A DNA stretch of 64,000 nt from Thecaphora thlaspeos. Its lineage: Eukaryota > Basidiomycota > Ustilaginomycetes > Urocystidales > Glomosporiaceae. Within the stretch, counting starts at the first letter, position 1. Each line of letters opens with the position of its first letter. The notes below the pieces were generated by a model. It was not told the origin of the DNA, ran no database searches, and saw nothing but the letters and a program-made list of their open reading frames with translations. Position numbers and translations under genes: made by a program. Location: the NCBI GenBank assembly GCA_900291925.1, contig UWYS01000006.1:496001-560000 (forward strand), given 5' to 3'. Shown one piece after another: positions 9,910 to 19,454 of this stretch.

Positions 9910-12412
9910 TTAGTGCGCACCGCCCGCCAGGATCCTCTTGCCGCTCCCGTTGGCGTTTGGCGCGTGTCCGTTCTCCCTTTTCGAACCGTGTCCGGTCCCG
10001 TTGCCATTCGCCGTCGCCCAGGTCCCAGCGGATCTGTTCACGGCGGAGCCATGCTCAACCTCCGAGGCTAGCGTCCCGTCCCTCCCGTCTGCATGTCCTC
10101 CCATCGCCGCTGCGATCAGCTGAGACGTCAGCGACTGACCCTGTCGACCACCGAAAGAATAGTGCTCGCCGCCGTCGACGTGGTCGTGGTCGTGCAGTTG
10201 CAAGTCTGCCAGCACGGGGGCGGCTGCACGACGCGAGAAAAAGGTCCGTTTCATCCGCCCCTTGCCCTTCGCGGCGCCCACTCCGTTCTGTGACATGTAC
10301 CGCGTCCCTAGGTCGTGGTCGAATGCCGAGAGCGGCTTCATGATCAACGGGACCCGTCCCGATCCGCGCCTTCGCGACGAGCTGCCGCCGTCTACCTCGT
10401 CGTCCTCCGACATGGGATCGCCTCGGTCCGACTCGTCGTCGCCCGAAAGCTCGTCGCCATACCGTTGGACGTGGGCATCGCGGAGCCGACGGGAAATGCG
10501 CTCGTCAAGGTCCGAGTCTTCATCGTCCGAGATCTCGACGTCGGCCGGGTTGATCGAGTTGCGCGGCGTCTCTTGCATCTGAACGCTCGGCGCCAGTGGT
10601 AGCGAGCGGAGGTTGTCGATGATTTTTGATCTGCAGGCAGGTGGAAGGCGCGACACGGTGGATGTGCAAGTTCGACCTCACGTCAGCTCCCGTCATCGTC
10701 GAGCCGAAAGGCGACGTGATAGCACCTAACACACGCCCACTCACCTCAGGTTGTCCAGGTATTCTTTCGTGTTGAGGTTGTCCATGTTCGACTTTGGCAC
10801 ATCGAGCTTGTACTCGGGGCCAAAGTACTGGATGTAGTCATTGAACGGCATGTCTTCGTTGAGGTCCTCGCCGACCAAGATGCCCGTCTCGAAGGTCCAT
10901 GTGCGGGCGACGTTCCGGACCGTGTAGCCGCCTCCTCCGAGGCAGATCAGCGGGACGTTGAAGGATTTTAGGAAGGCGACGCAGTCGGCGTGGCCTACGG
11001 AATAAGGAGGCGGGAAGACGTAGAGGGAGGGACGGAACGCGATACGAAGTCAGCTACAACGAGCTTCCGCCTGAAGAGGACGCGATGTCCGCTAACACTG
11101 CCGCTGCTCACCCCTCATCGACAGATTGAAGCAGCCCAGCTTATCGCCCGCCAAGGAATCGGCGCCGCACTGGAGCACCACGGCTCCCGGCCGGTACCAG
11201 TCCATGATGTGCTGGATGATAGGGTGGAAAAGACCCATGAACTCGTCGTCACCGACGCCGTCGCGCAGCGGCACGTTGACCGCGTAGCCCTTGCCCTTCT
11301 TGACGCCAATGTCGCGGACGTCGCCCGTGCCGGGGAAGAAGTCGCCAAACTTGTGGAACGAAGCCGTCATGACGCGATCCGTCGAGTAGAAGGCCTCCTC
11401 GACGCCGTCACCGTGATGGACATCAATGTCTACGTAGAGTACGCGGAGGTGGACCCTGCGAAAAGGAGGGGTGCGAGGGATGGCAAAGGGCGCAGGGGCA
11501 GATCCCCGTCCGTCAGCTGTGGGTTCAATGGCGTCCGGACTAGTAGCGTCCTTGGAACTCACCTAAGCAGTTCGAGAATAGCGAGGACAATGTCGTTGAC
11601 GTAGCAGAAGCCGCTGGCCTCCCTCTTTTTGGCGTGGTGGAGGCCGCCGCCCCAGTTGATGGCGATGTCGGCCTCGCCCGAGTTGAGCTTTGACGCTGCC
11701 CCGATCGAGCCGCCGGCTGAGATGCTGCAGAACTCAAAGAGTCCTTCGAACGCCGGGCAATCCTCTCCGATCAGATCTGGGTGGTGGTGGGGAGCGAAAG
11801 CAGTTGGATCGCAGGGCCTCTGGTTAGTACGGGTGAGCGGAAAACGGCCGACTGCAGCGTGTTGCCGGGGTTCAAGGGGCCGGCTACTCACATCTTGTCC
11901 CCTCTGCAGAGAGCTCGTGGACAGTTTCCGGGGTGACTTTGCGGAGGAGGTCGATGTATTCGTCTGTGTGGAAGCGGGTCATCTGCTCGGCGGTGGCGCG
12001 TTTTGGCCTCTGTGGAGGACATTGCGGTGAAGACGATCAGTATCAGGGACGTCAGTGGGAGGAGCCATGGTCGAGCTGGGCTTCTGTGCGACGGGCTGTA
12101 CTGACAAAGACATCCATCTTCTTGTGTAGCTGGTAGTTTGTGATGAGGTTGTGTGCCATCCTCATGCGGTGGGGCCGCATGGGATGGCCGTAGCCATAGC
12201 TGAAGTTGCCGACGTCGGCTGTAGTGCGTGGCGGGGAAGTTAGGGCGGGGCAAGGTTAGAGAAGGCGGAAAGAGATGAGCGAGGCTCCCTTGTGCACAGA
12301 CTGGCGGGCCTGAAGGAGCGAGCGGATGCCATGCATGGAGCTCGGGCTACTGACCATCGTAGAAGTAGGCGACCCTCCTGTTGGGAGAGCGGAAGAGCGG
12401 GACGGGCTCCAT
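9910..12412 (-). CDS. RPD3: Class I histone deacetylase, Rpd3 type
   Basis: Seven exons join in frame to 605 residues: 12412-12355, 12218-12106, 12009-11892, 11776-11563, 11455-11112, 10994-10745 and 10630-9910. The catalytic core shows all class I hallmarks: [14 protein letters not shown] near the start, [14 protein letters not shown], the paired histidines in GGGLHHAKK, the zinc-binding [15 protein letters not shown] block, and [15 protein letters not shown]. It removes acetyl groups from histone lysines as part of Sin3-type co-repressor complexes in the nucleus. After the core an acidic, then Gly/His/Asn-rich tail of about 240 residues is predicted disordered. Introns are 96-136 nt; two use a GTCAGT donor. 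The start at 12412 precedes the family core by few residues; longer starts would add low-complexity sequence. It is transcribed divergently from the ELYS-like gene. Confidence 0.93.
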
Positions 12413-13086
12413 GGGCGTGTTGCGTTGGGTGCGGTGGGGGCGATGTGATGCCGGGGACCGGGGACCAGGGTAGGCTGATGAGAAGCGCTGGGGGCGGGGT
12501 GGCCTCGATGGCAGCTGTGAGCGGACGGTGGGCTGGGAAGGTGATGGGGTAGGAGAGGTCGAGGTAGACGTTGCGCAGAATGGTGGGGGGGGGTGGATGA
12601 GGCGGAGAAGAGCGAGTGGGCTGGCTGGGAGTGGACGAGGAGAGGTTGCTGCCGAAGGATGGGTGACGATGTGGGGGAGGGGGATAGGGGAGGGGGCAAA
12701 GAGGCTGACGAGGGAGAGCTTCGCTTGCCGCCTCTCAGTCTCTGGCATCTGGCGCCTCGCACGTCGGCCTCATCCGCCGTGTGTGTCCGAGTCCGAGTCC
12801 CGAGTCCCGAGTCCCGAAGAGGCGCATGGGGAGCGCGATTACTTTTTAAAAGACGCGCCGCCCAGCCAGGCGTCAGCTGGCGACAGGACCAGCGTGAAGC
12901 ACTCAGCAAAGCACAAAGGCCATCACACTCGTCGCCTTCTCGCCTTGCCAGCCAACCCCATCATCCAACCCCTCGCTCCACCTCCTCCTGCTTCGCTCCT
13001 CCTCCCCCGCCACCCTCCGCAAACGCTACAGCACCTCATCTTCACCCCAGACAGCCACGCGCCTCCAGCAGCTCGCACCCAGCTTA
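12413..13086. promoter_or_regulatory. Divergent promoter region, RPD3 / ELYS-like gene
   Basis: This 674-base spacer is shared by two genes that read away from each other. It is GC-rich, with G-rich runs near 12580 and a short GAGTCC repeat near 12795. Open frames here are low-complexity and look like chance. No TATA box is obvious. Confidence 0.4.
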
Positions 13087-16000
13087 ATGTCGGCACGGAC
13101 TCCCGCCCCAACCGACCCAGACGCCTTTGTCCTCGTAAAGGCCAACACAGCCAGCTCACCCTCCATGGCGTCCCAGCACCCGCCTTCCTCCTTGCTCGAC
13201 AAGGCCCTCGTCTGGTTTCGCTCAGATCGTGCCGACACCGACTCAACCGCTTGGCCGCAGGATGCCATCCACCTCGTCCGCTCCAGGCGCGCCAGCCTGC
13301 CCGGCGCAAAGCTCTTCCTCGACGAGCTCTTCTCCCTCGCACATGTCGACGCATCTCTCTACCCGCCAGCATCATATCACTCCCTCGTCCGCCTCCTAGA
13401 CGCAATCTACAGCAGCCCTACCTTCGACAGCCTCAAGCAGTCCAGCCTGGTCTACTACCTCCTGAAGGACTTTGACGCCTTCACCATTGCACACGTCAAC
13501 GATGACGCACGCATGCTGCAGGACACCGTCGCACCCACTACGCCCAAGGCAGACGCATTCGCGGCCAGCTCCTTGATCCTTCCGCACTTCAAGGACCTAA
13601 TGGATGCATATTGGCTGCTCGACCGCGGACAGTACCAAGACGCCATCCCGCTCCTCTCCTCGCCCGACTTTATCCCTAAGATCTACCGCACCCTCTTCCA
13701 GCAACAGGCCGCCAAAGATGCAAAACACAACCTTCAGCAGCAGCAGCAGCAACAGCCACAACGAAGCCCTCTAGACCGCTCGCGGCTGCTGCTTCGCTTC
13801 CTCCGCACATCGACGCAGCCTTCATCATCGCCCAGGGACAGCGCCGAGTACTTCGAGGAGCTCGAGATGCAAGTACAGGCCGTCTGCTGCGTCCGCGGCC
13901 CCACAAAGGCTTTTGGCCTCGTCCGCGAGATTGCTGCCCGCTTCGACGACGAGGGCACGGGCGATGTGCGTCGAGCAATCCGCGCGCGCCTGCTGCCGTC
14001 CATCTTCCACCACTGCTTTGCGCCGCCCAATCCGGTCGCCATCAAGAACCTGCGCGGCTGCTTCCTCGACGCCGACGAGCAGTTGGCGCTCGAGACTTTC
14101 GTACTGACCCCGCCCGCTTCCATGACGGCGACGTGGTCCTACATCGCCGCCGATGTCTTGATCGTCCGCTTCGTCGACGAGGGACGCTACATGGACGCCG
14201 TCCGTCTCGATCGCCGGCTGGGACCAGATGTCCGAGAAGGCCACTCTTCCAGTGCCGATCATGCCGAGAGATCGCGGCTTATGGAGAAGCGCAAGCGGCT
14301 GATCGCCGGCGCCAGGGAGATCCTGCCCGAGGTGCAAAAGGAGTTGCTCCGCATCGAAGAGTCGATGGAGATCAGCGCCGGCCGCCGAGCTACGGCCGAT
14401 GGCAAGGACGACACGGGAGCCAAGCACCACCACCACCACCAGCAGGAGGCGAGCGGCGACCTCAAGATGTCTTGGGAAGAGGTACCTCGACCGAGCAACG
14501 GCAATCACACGCCGCGACCTCACTCCTCGCCCATTGGGACCGCATCGAAGCTGACGCCCCTGAGCGCCTCGCCGGCGCTGAGGCACGCCGACAACCGCAG
14601 CCCCAGTACCCAGGCCGCGCTGCTTTCGGCCGTTGTGCGCGCCTCCGCCGCATCACCCACTCGCGCCGGCGGCCAGGATGGTGACTCTTCGCATGACGCT
14701 AGCCGCGCCGGACAGCGTGCCCCGCAGTTTGGCTTCTTGGCCAGTCACTCGCTCGCTTTCGGTCAGCAGGGCTCGCCATCCTGCGCGAATGGAACCACGG
14801 GCAGCGTCATCGGCGGCGACGTCAAGGACATGGACGAAGATGTTCAGGGTGCCGGCGCCACTGTCGACTCACAGCCTTTCACCGCAACCAGCTCGTCCAC
14901 CTTGCTTAGCAAGCCGGGCTACCGCCTTGCCACGAACATCCGCGACAACGCTTCAACGGCGGAGCTGGGAGAAGCTCCTTCGCCCACGGGTGGAGCGGCA
15001 GCGGCCATCACACCGCAATCACCGTGGCGCAACGTCGCCCCTCTCAGCTCGACCAGCCCCTTTTCGGGCCAGCCAAAGGTACCGTCGAGCAGCTTCCTGA
15101 GCCGCTTTGACGCCTCGCATTCTGGCCGCTCTTCCTCCTCGGCCTCGCCCTTCCGACCGGCCAACACGTCTCCCTTTGTCGCCGCCTCTGCTTCGGCCGC
15201 CTCGTCGCATCGATCGCCTCTGACGAGCAGCCTGCGATCCGGCTCGCCCTCCGTCCACCTGACCGGAACTTTGGCGCTGATCTCGAAGCAGCAGGGCGGA
15301 CGAAGGAGGCAAGAAACTATGCAGTACGTCGGCGTGTACGACGACGACGACGACGAAGACGAGGGTATGGAAGAGGACGAGGACTATAATATGCATGCGG
15401 ACGATACGTTTGTCGGACGACCGAGCCGGTCGTTGCGTGGCGGTAACGCAAAGGGAAAGACGCAGGTGCAAGTAGGTCGCCTGATGCACGGCACGAGCGG
15501 CAACCTCACGACAGCCAGGGACGACGACGACGACGAAGACGACGGAGATGAAATGGACGCTCCAGCCGCAATCGGACGTCACCGTCGCACCGCCGCCTCC
15601 AAGTCAAAGGGCACCAAGAGCGACAACATCTCGCAGAGCCATAGCGAAGCCATGCCCAAACGCACAGGCCGACAGACGCGCTCAAAGACGTCGATGAACC
15701 GTAAACCGCTCACGCTATCCAACTTGGCGGCGAACGATGAGTCGCATTCCCTTCCTGCCGGTCCGATTGCTCGGAGAACACGAGCGGCCACTGCCGAGTT
15801 GGAATCGCAACAGGGCGATGACCAGGTCAGCCAGACGCACGATGCCGACTCGATGGCCAGTACTATCTACAGCATCAGCGAACATGGTGATGCGGAAGAA
15901 AGGGATGGACTTGGAAAGTTGCCACCTTCCACTAGTGACTCGACGACCAGAAGGAGGGGTAAACGTACCTCCACCACTACAGGTACGGATGGTGGGAAGA

Positions 16001-16260
16001 CGAAGCAGGAGAACAGCGTGAGGAGGAGCAGTAGATTGTCCAGCATCGAACCGCAGGACGCTGCGACGACGAGGGGACAAGGAGAGAATCAGGAAAACGA
16101 ACCGCCAAAGAGGAAAAAGGCGACGCGGGCCAGCACAGCTGGTAGTAGGAACACCACGGCTGGAGGCGAACGTGAGGGTGAGGCTGCGCAGACGGCAACG
16201 ACAGGGGTCAAGACTAGGAGTGGAAGGAGGACCATGCCTGGCGCTCTCGGTGACGAGTAA
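13087..16260 (+). CDS. ELYS-like nuclear pore complex assembly protein
   Basis: This single-exon gene encodes 1057 residues. Residues of about 30-340 form a helical domain resembling the ELYS/Mel-28 C-terminal-type domain of fungal nucleoporins, with segments such as FKDLMDAYWLLDRGQYQDAI, a PTKAFGLVREIAARF helix, and LRGCFLDADEQLALETF. A poly-Gln run around residue 220 interrupts it. The rest is long and disordered, with Ser/Pro-rich FG-poor sequence, two poly-Asp/Glu tracts (near residues 755 and 815), and basic motifs such as RQTRSKTS and KTRSGRR that could contact chromatin. ELYS proteins seed pore assembly on chromatin and stay at the nuclear basket. The domain call rests on pattern memory; the disordered tail carries no function I can name. 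The ATG at 13087 is the first in the frame. Confidence 0.7.
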   Translation: MSARTPAPTDPDAFVLVKANTASSPSMASQHPPSSLLDKALVWFRSDRADTDSTAWPQDAIHLVRSRRASLPGAKLFLDELFSLAHVDASLYPPASYHSLVRLLDAIYSSPTFDSLKQSSLVYYLLKDFDAFTIAHVNDDARMLQDTVAPTTPKADAFAASSLILPHFKDLMDAYWLLDRGQYQDAIPLLSSPDFIPKIYRTLFQQQAAKDAKHNLQQQQQQQPQRSPLDRSRLLLRFLRTSTQPSSSPRDSAEYFEELEMQVQAVCCVRGPTKAFGLVREIAARFDDEGTGDVRRAIRARLLPSIFHHCFAPPNPVAIKNLRGCFLDADEQLALETFVLTPPASMTATWSYIAADVLIVRFVDEGRYMDAVRLDRRLGPDVREGHSSSADHAERSRLMEKRKRLIAGAREILPEVQKELLRIEESMEISAGRRATADGKDDTGAKHHHHHQQEASGDLKMSWEEVPRPSNGNHTPRPHSSPIGTASKLTPLSASPALRHADNRSPSTQAALLSAVVRASAASPTRAGGQDGDSSHDASRAGQRAPQFGFLASHSLAFGQQGSPSCANGTTGSVIGGDVKDMDEDVQGAGATVDSQPFTATSSSTLLSKPGYRLATNIRDNASTAELGEAPSPTGGAAAAITPQSPWRNVAPLSSTSPFSGQPKVPSSSFLSRFDASHSGRSSSSASPFRPANTSPFVAASASAASSHRSPLTSSLRSGSPSVHLTGTLALISKQQGGRRRQETMQYVGVYDDDDDEDEGMEEDEDYNMHADDTFVGRPSRSLRGGNAKGKTQVQVGRLMHGTSGNLTTARDDDDDEDDGDEMDAPAAIGRHRRTAASKSKGTKSDNISQSHSEAMPKRTGRQTRSKTSMNRKPLTLSNLAANDESHSLPAGPIARRTRAATAELESQQGDDQVSQTHDADSMASTIYSISEHGDAEERDGLGKLPPSTSDSTTRRRGKRTSTTTGTDGGKTKQENSVRRSSRLSSIEPQDAATTRGQGENQENEPPKRKKATRASTAGSRNTTAGGEREGEAAQTATTGVKTRSGRRTMPGALGDE

Positions 16261-16444
16261 AGGCAGGCGCACGTCGCTACGTCGAGACGAGCTCATCGTG
16301 CAAGACTTGTAATCCACAAGAAGTTTTACAAGAGAGTCGGCGAAAGAGTCGTCCACGACCGGAAAACGGTACAAGGTATCAAGATTCTCATCCTCTTCCA
16401 AGCCGGAGCGCTCGCGCTCTAAGCTGCGACCTCGACGCCCTGCT

Positions 16445-17421
16445 TCAACGCCCTTCGAGCACGGCATCTTCGTCCTTCCTCACCTTTCCAGCGATGACCT
16501 TTGCCTCGCCCTTGAACTTGTCCTTGATCTTATGACCCAACGACCTTCCACTTTGATCCTTCTTCTCCTGGTCGCTCGTCTCGCCGACTTCGACCGCATC
16601 GTCAACGAGGGTCTGTTCGGAATTTTGACGGTCGCCGGTCCTCAGTTCCTCGTCGTCGCTCTTGATCGGGCTAGGCTTGGAGTCGGAGAGAGGAGTTGAA
16701 GATTCCTTGTAATCCTGTCCGACGACCGCCTCGGACTTGCCACCGATGTCGCTGGCGGTGCGCAGTTGCTGCTCCTTTTCGGTGGCAGGTCGTACCGAGG
16801 TGTCGAGCGAGAGCGTCGTACCCGCCCCGGCAGAGGTGTGGGGATGTTGTACTCGGTCCCGATGAATTGCTGTGGCTTGTCGACGCGCGCTAGGTTGGAA
16901 GGTGTCAGGTCCTCGGTGTCCTTTGTTGTGTCTTGGTCTTTGACGTTGCTCGAGACGGATTCGGAGGGGTTGTCGAGAGAAGAGCTAGGCGGCTCGTCGC
17001 TCGTAGATGTAGCGTCGTCATGGGGCTGTGCACCGCCACCAACGCCCGTCTAACGCGAGAAAGCAGCAGTGACGCCCATGTTCAGTGCCTTTTGATATAC
17101 CACGTTCGCACCAGCCACCACTGCTCCTCCCACACTAGCAGCTGCTGCCGTCACACCGCCGACCACACCTTTGCCATTTCCGTTTTCTGCGGTGGTGGTG
17201 GTGTCATCATGAGAATGGGTCGAGAGATCCGATTGGTCTTTCGGATGAAGAGGGACAGACTCGGACGGCGCGTTAGAGTCACCACGGCGCGTCTTGGAGA
17301 GGACGTTGGAGAGAGACTCCTCCCTACCGCGAAAAAGGTCGTCTGAGGTGAGAGCAGAGGGGGTCGTATCGGCCAGCTGTCGGATGGGCTCCGAGGGCGA
17401 GGTGGTGGTGGGGGTGGACAT
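16445..17421 (-). CDS. Unknown Ser/Thr/Asp-rich protein with broken or oddly spliced reading frame
   Basis: From the ATG at 17421 a frame of 123 codons ends at a TAG at 17052-17050. The same frame then continues open with similar composition to about 16830. There the plausible coding frame changes by one base and runs on to a TGA at 16445-16447. The last part carries a basic amphipathic motif (KIKDKFKGEAKVIAGKVRKD) that looks conserved. Two repairs are possible. Either two very short introns (17100-17050, 51 nt; 16795-16752, 44 nt) restore one frame of 293 residues, or the gene is a pseudogene with a nonsense and a frameshift lesion. Other introns here are 81 nt or longer, so the intron explanation is unusual. 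I do not recognise the family; the C-terminal motif recalls small CsbD-like stress proteins only vaguely. Confidence 0.45.
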
Positions 17422-19454
17422 GGTATCGTTCTAGAGCTAAAGCTGATGAATTGGTTGATCAGGAGGGTGGGTGAAAGGAGCTGGCCTCTGCAAAGATGGG
17501 CTGTCTCCGCTGCTCGTGCTATATATCTCTAAAGAAGGACAAGCAGCTGTCGAAGAAGTCCTGGCAGACAGCTGTCGAAGAGAGAGGGAAGATGGCGACA
17601 CAGCACCAGACCGCGCCCTCATGGTGTCAAATCATGTGTCAACGATGTCATCATCGCACTATCGCTGGTTGCTATTTTCTGAAGCCGAAGCGCCCTAGCT
17701 CGCAGCGTCGATGGTGTCCACGAGGTGCGTTGCCACGGAAACCCAGCGGCTTCCGACGAGGTAGGGAAAAGGCGGGAGGAGGCGTGGACCGTCATAGACC
17801 AGCTGATACATGGCACGGTGGCATAGCTCTAAGCGAGACCAGGTTTTCTCGTTGGTGGGCGTCTCCCGGCGACGGCTGATAACAACAAATTGAAGTTACC
17901 CTGCGGCAGTCAAGAGAGTGCGCGGTCTAGGCCTGGCCAGCAGCGTCGGGATGTGACGACGTTGATTGGCGATTTATCGCCTGTTTCCTGGTGTCGAACA
18001 AAAAGGGGCCAGCAACCAGAAAAAAGTCGCCGTGGTTGCCCAGAGCAGAGGAAAAGCCACCCACGGCAGAAGCAAGGGTGATGTCACTGCTCGCTCCCCT
18101 GCCAGCATGCCCAACCCTGCTGGCTGGTCGTTTGTATGCGCGCTGCTCGGACCGCGTAGCAAAGATGGGCGCCCGGATCCGATCCAATGTCGTCTCCGAC
18201 GGAGCTCCTCGACGCATACAGGTAGGTAAAGCCCTGGCCACGGTGGTTTCAGTCGCTGATTGCCATGCCGTGCTCGAAGACGTACAGTGCCAGGTTGACC
18301 GGCAACGCGCAGAGGGAGGCGTCGGCACAGACTGGCTCGGGGTCCTCGACGCCCTGTACCTCTCGCTCGGCGCTCGCAGTGAAGCGCTTCTGTATTGTCG
18401 TCGCTGTCGGCTAGGAAGCTAGTGTCGTGAAGCGGAGACGACGAATATGGCGACCGGAGAGCGGATCGGAGTCGCTACAGTAGTACCTCGTGTTCTGGCT
18501 TGTGGGAGCGCAGTGGTCCGGTCGTTATCGTGACAACTTGATGAGGAGGCGGCAGGCCGCGGCGGCTGCGTGAAAGGAAGAGAAAGCAAAAGGCGGGGAA
18601 AATAATAGCCCCAGCAGGCGGGGAGCTGCGAGAGAAAGAAAGAGAGAGAGAGAGAGAGAGCAGGCCCCAGCCCGGCCCGCGCTGGAGGGCGAGAGCACCG
18701 GGGGCGAGGCGAGTCGGGCCTGGGCTGGGCTGGGCTGGGCTGGGCTGGGCTGGTTGGTAGAGTTGACCTCTGCGCTCCGTGTGTTGCGTGGCCTTTGCCC
18801 AGCACAACCAGCATCATCACACAACTTTATCTCGACTTAAAAATCTATCTCGTCGTGAGCCAGCCCTGCAGCCACTCAACAGCGACAACACTACCACCAT
18901 TCGCGCCTCACTCCCATTGGCCAACGTGCGGCAGAAACCTCGGCGCCCATCCGACGCCAGCGACAAGCGGGACCAACAGCGCGCCCTCGGCAATTCCGTC
19001 CCAGGAAGCAACCACTCTTCGGATCGTCCGACAACGCAGTCCATCGCATCGTCGACCCTCTGCTTCACTTCGCCCACATTCCTGGTCCATTTCATCCTCT
19101 TTGAACCTTCCCTCGGCCACTCGACGCCGGCAGCCGTCGGCGCAACGGCCGACAATCAGCAGCGTTGCAGTGTCCAGCTGTAGCAGCGCTCCCATATCCA
19201 CCCCAACGTCCCCATCCCTGGCGGTGTTTCGCCCACCTCCCCAGCCTTGTCTCCGACCGCGAGGCACCCGTCCGGAGCCTTCCGATGATACGACAACTGC
19301 CTCACTCTCCTCCGTAGCGACCCGACTCTTGCGACCCCCCCTTGACCACCCTCGTTTCACTACCACTTTTGTTTGACGAATTTCACCACACTCCTGACAT
19401 ACCGACTAGTGGTCTTGACTCTCACACGCTCAGATCCGACAATCCACAGCCGCC
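17422..19454. other. Long divergent intergenic region upstream of SNF4
   Basis: This is about 2 kb with no gene I can support. It contains an AG-rich microsatellite near 18640-18660 and a TGGGC pentamer array at 18717-18753. From about 18780 a C/T-rich stretch is probably the SNF4 5' leader. Several open frames of up to 190 codons here are low-complexity and lack any recognisable domain. Confidence 0.55.
18717..18753. repeat. TGGGC pentanucleotide tandem array
   Basis: Six perfect TGGGC units occupy 18721-18750, with partial units at the edges. G-runs at this spacing could form a G-quadruplex on the plus strand. It lies about 700 bases upstream of the SNF4 start. Confidence 0.9.

Noticed and set aside
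18795..19376. 193-codon open frame upstream of SNF4
   Set aside because: Ser/Pro/Thr-rich low complexity in a C/T-rich leader, no domain, overlaps other frames of equal quality.
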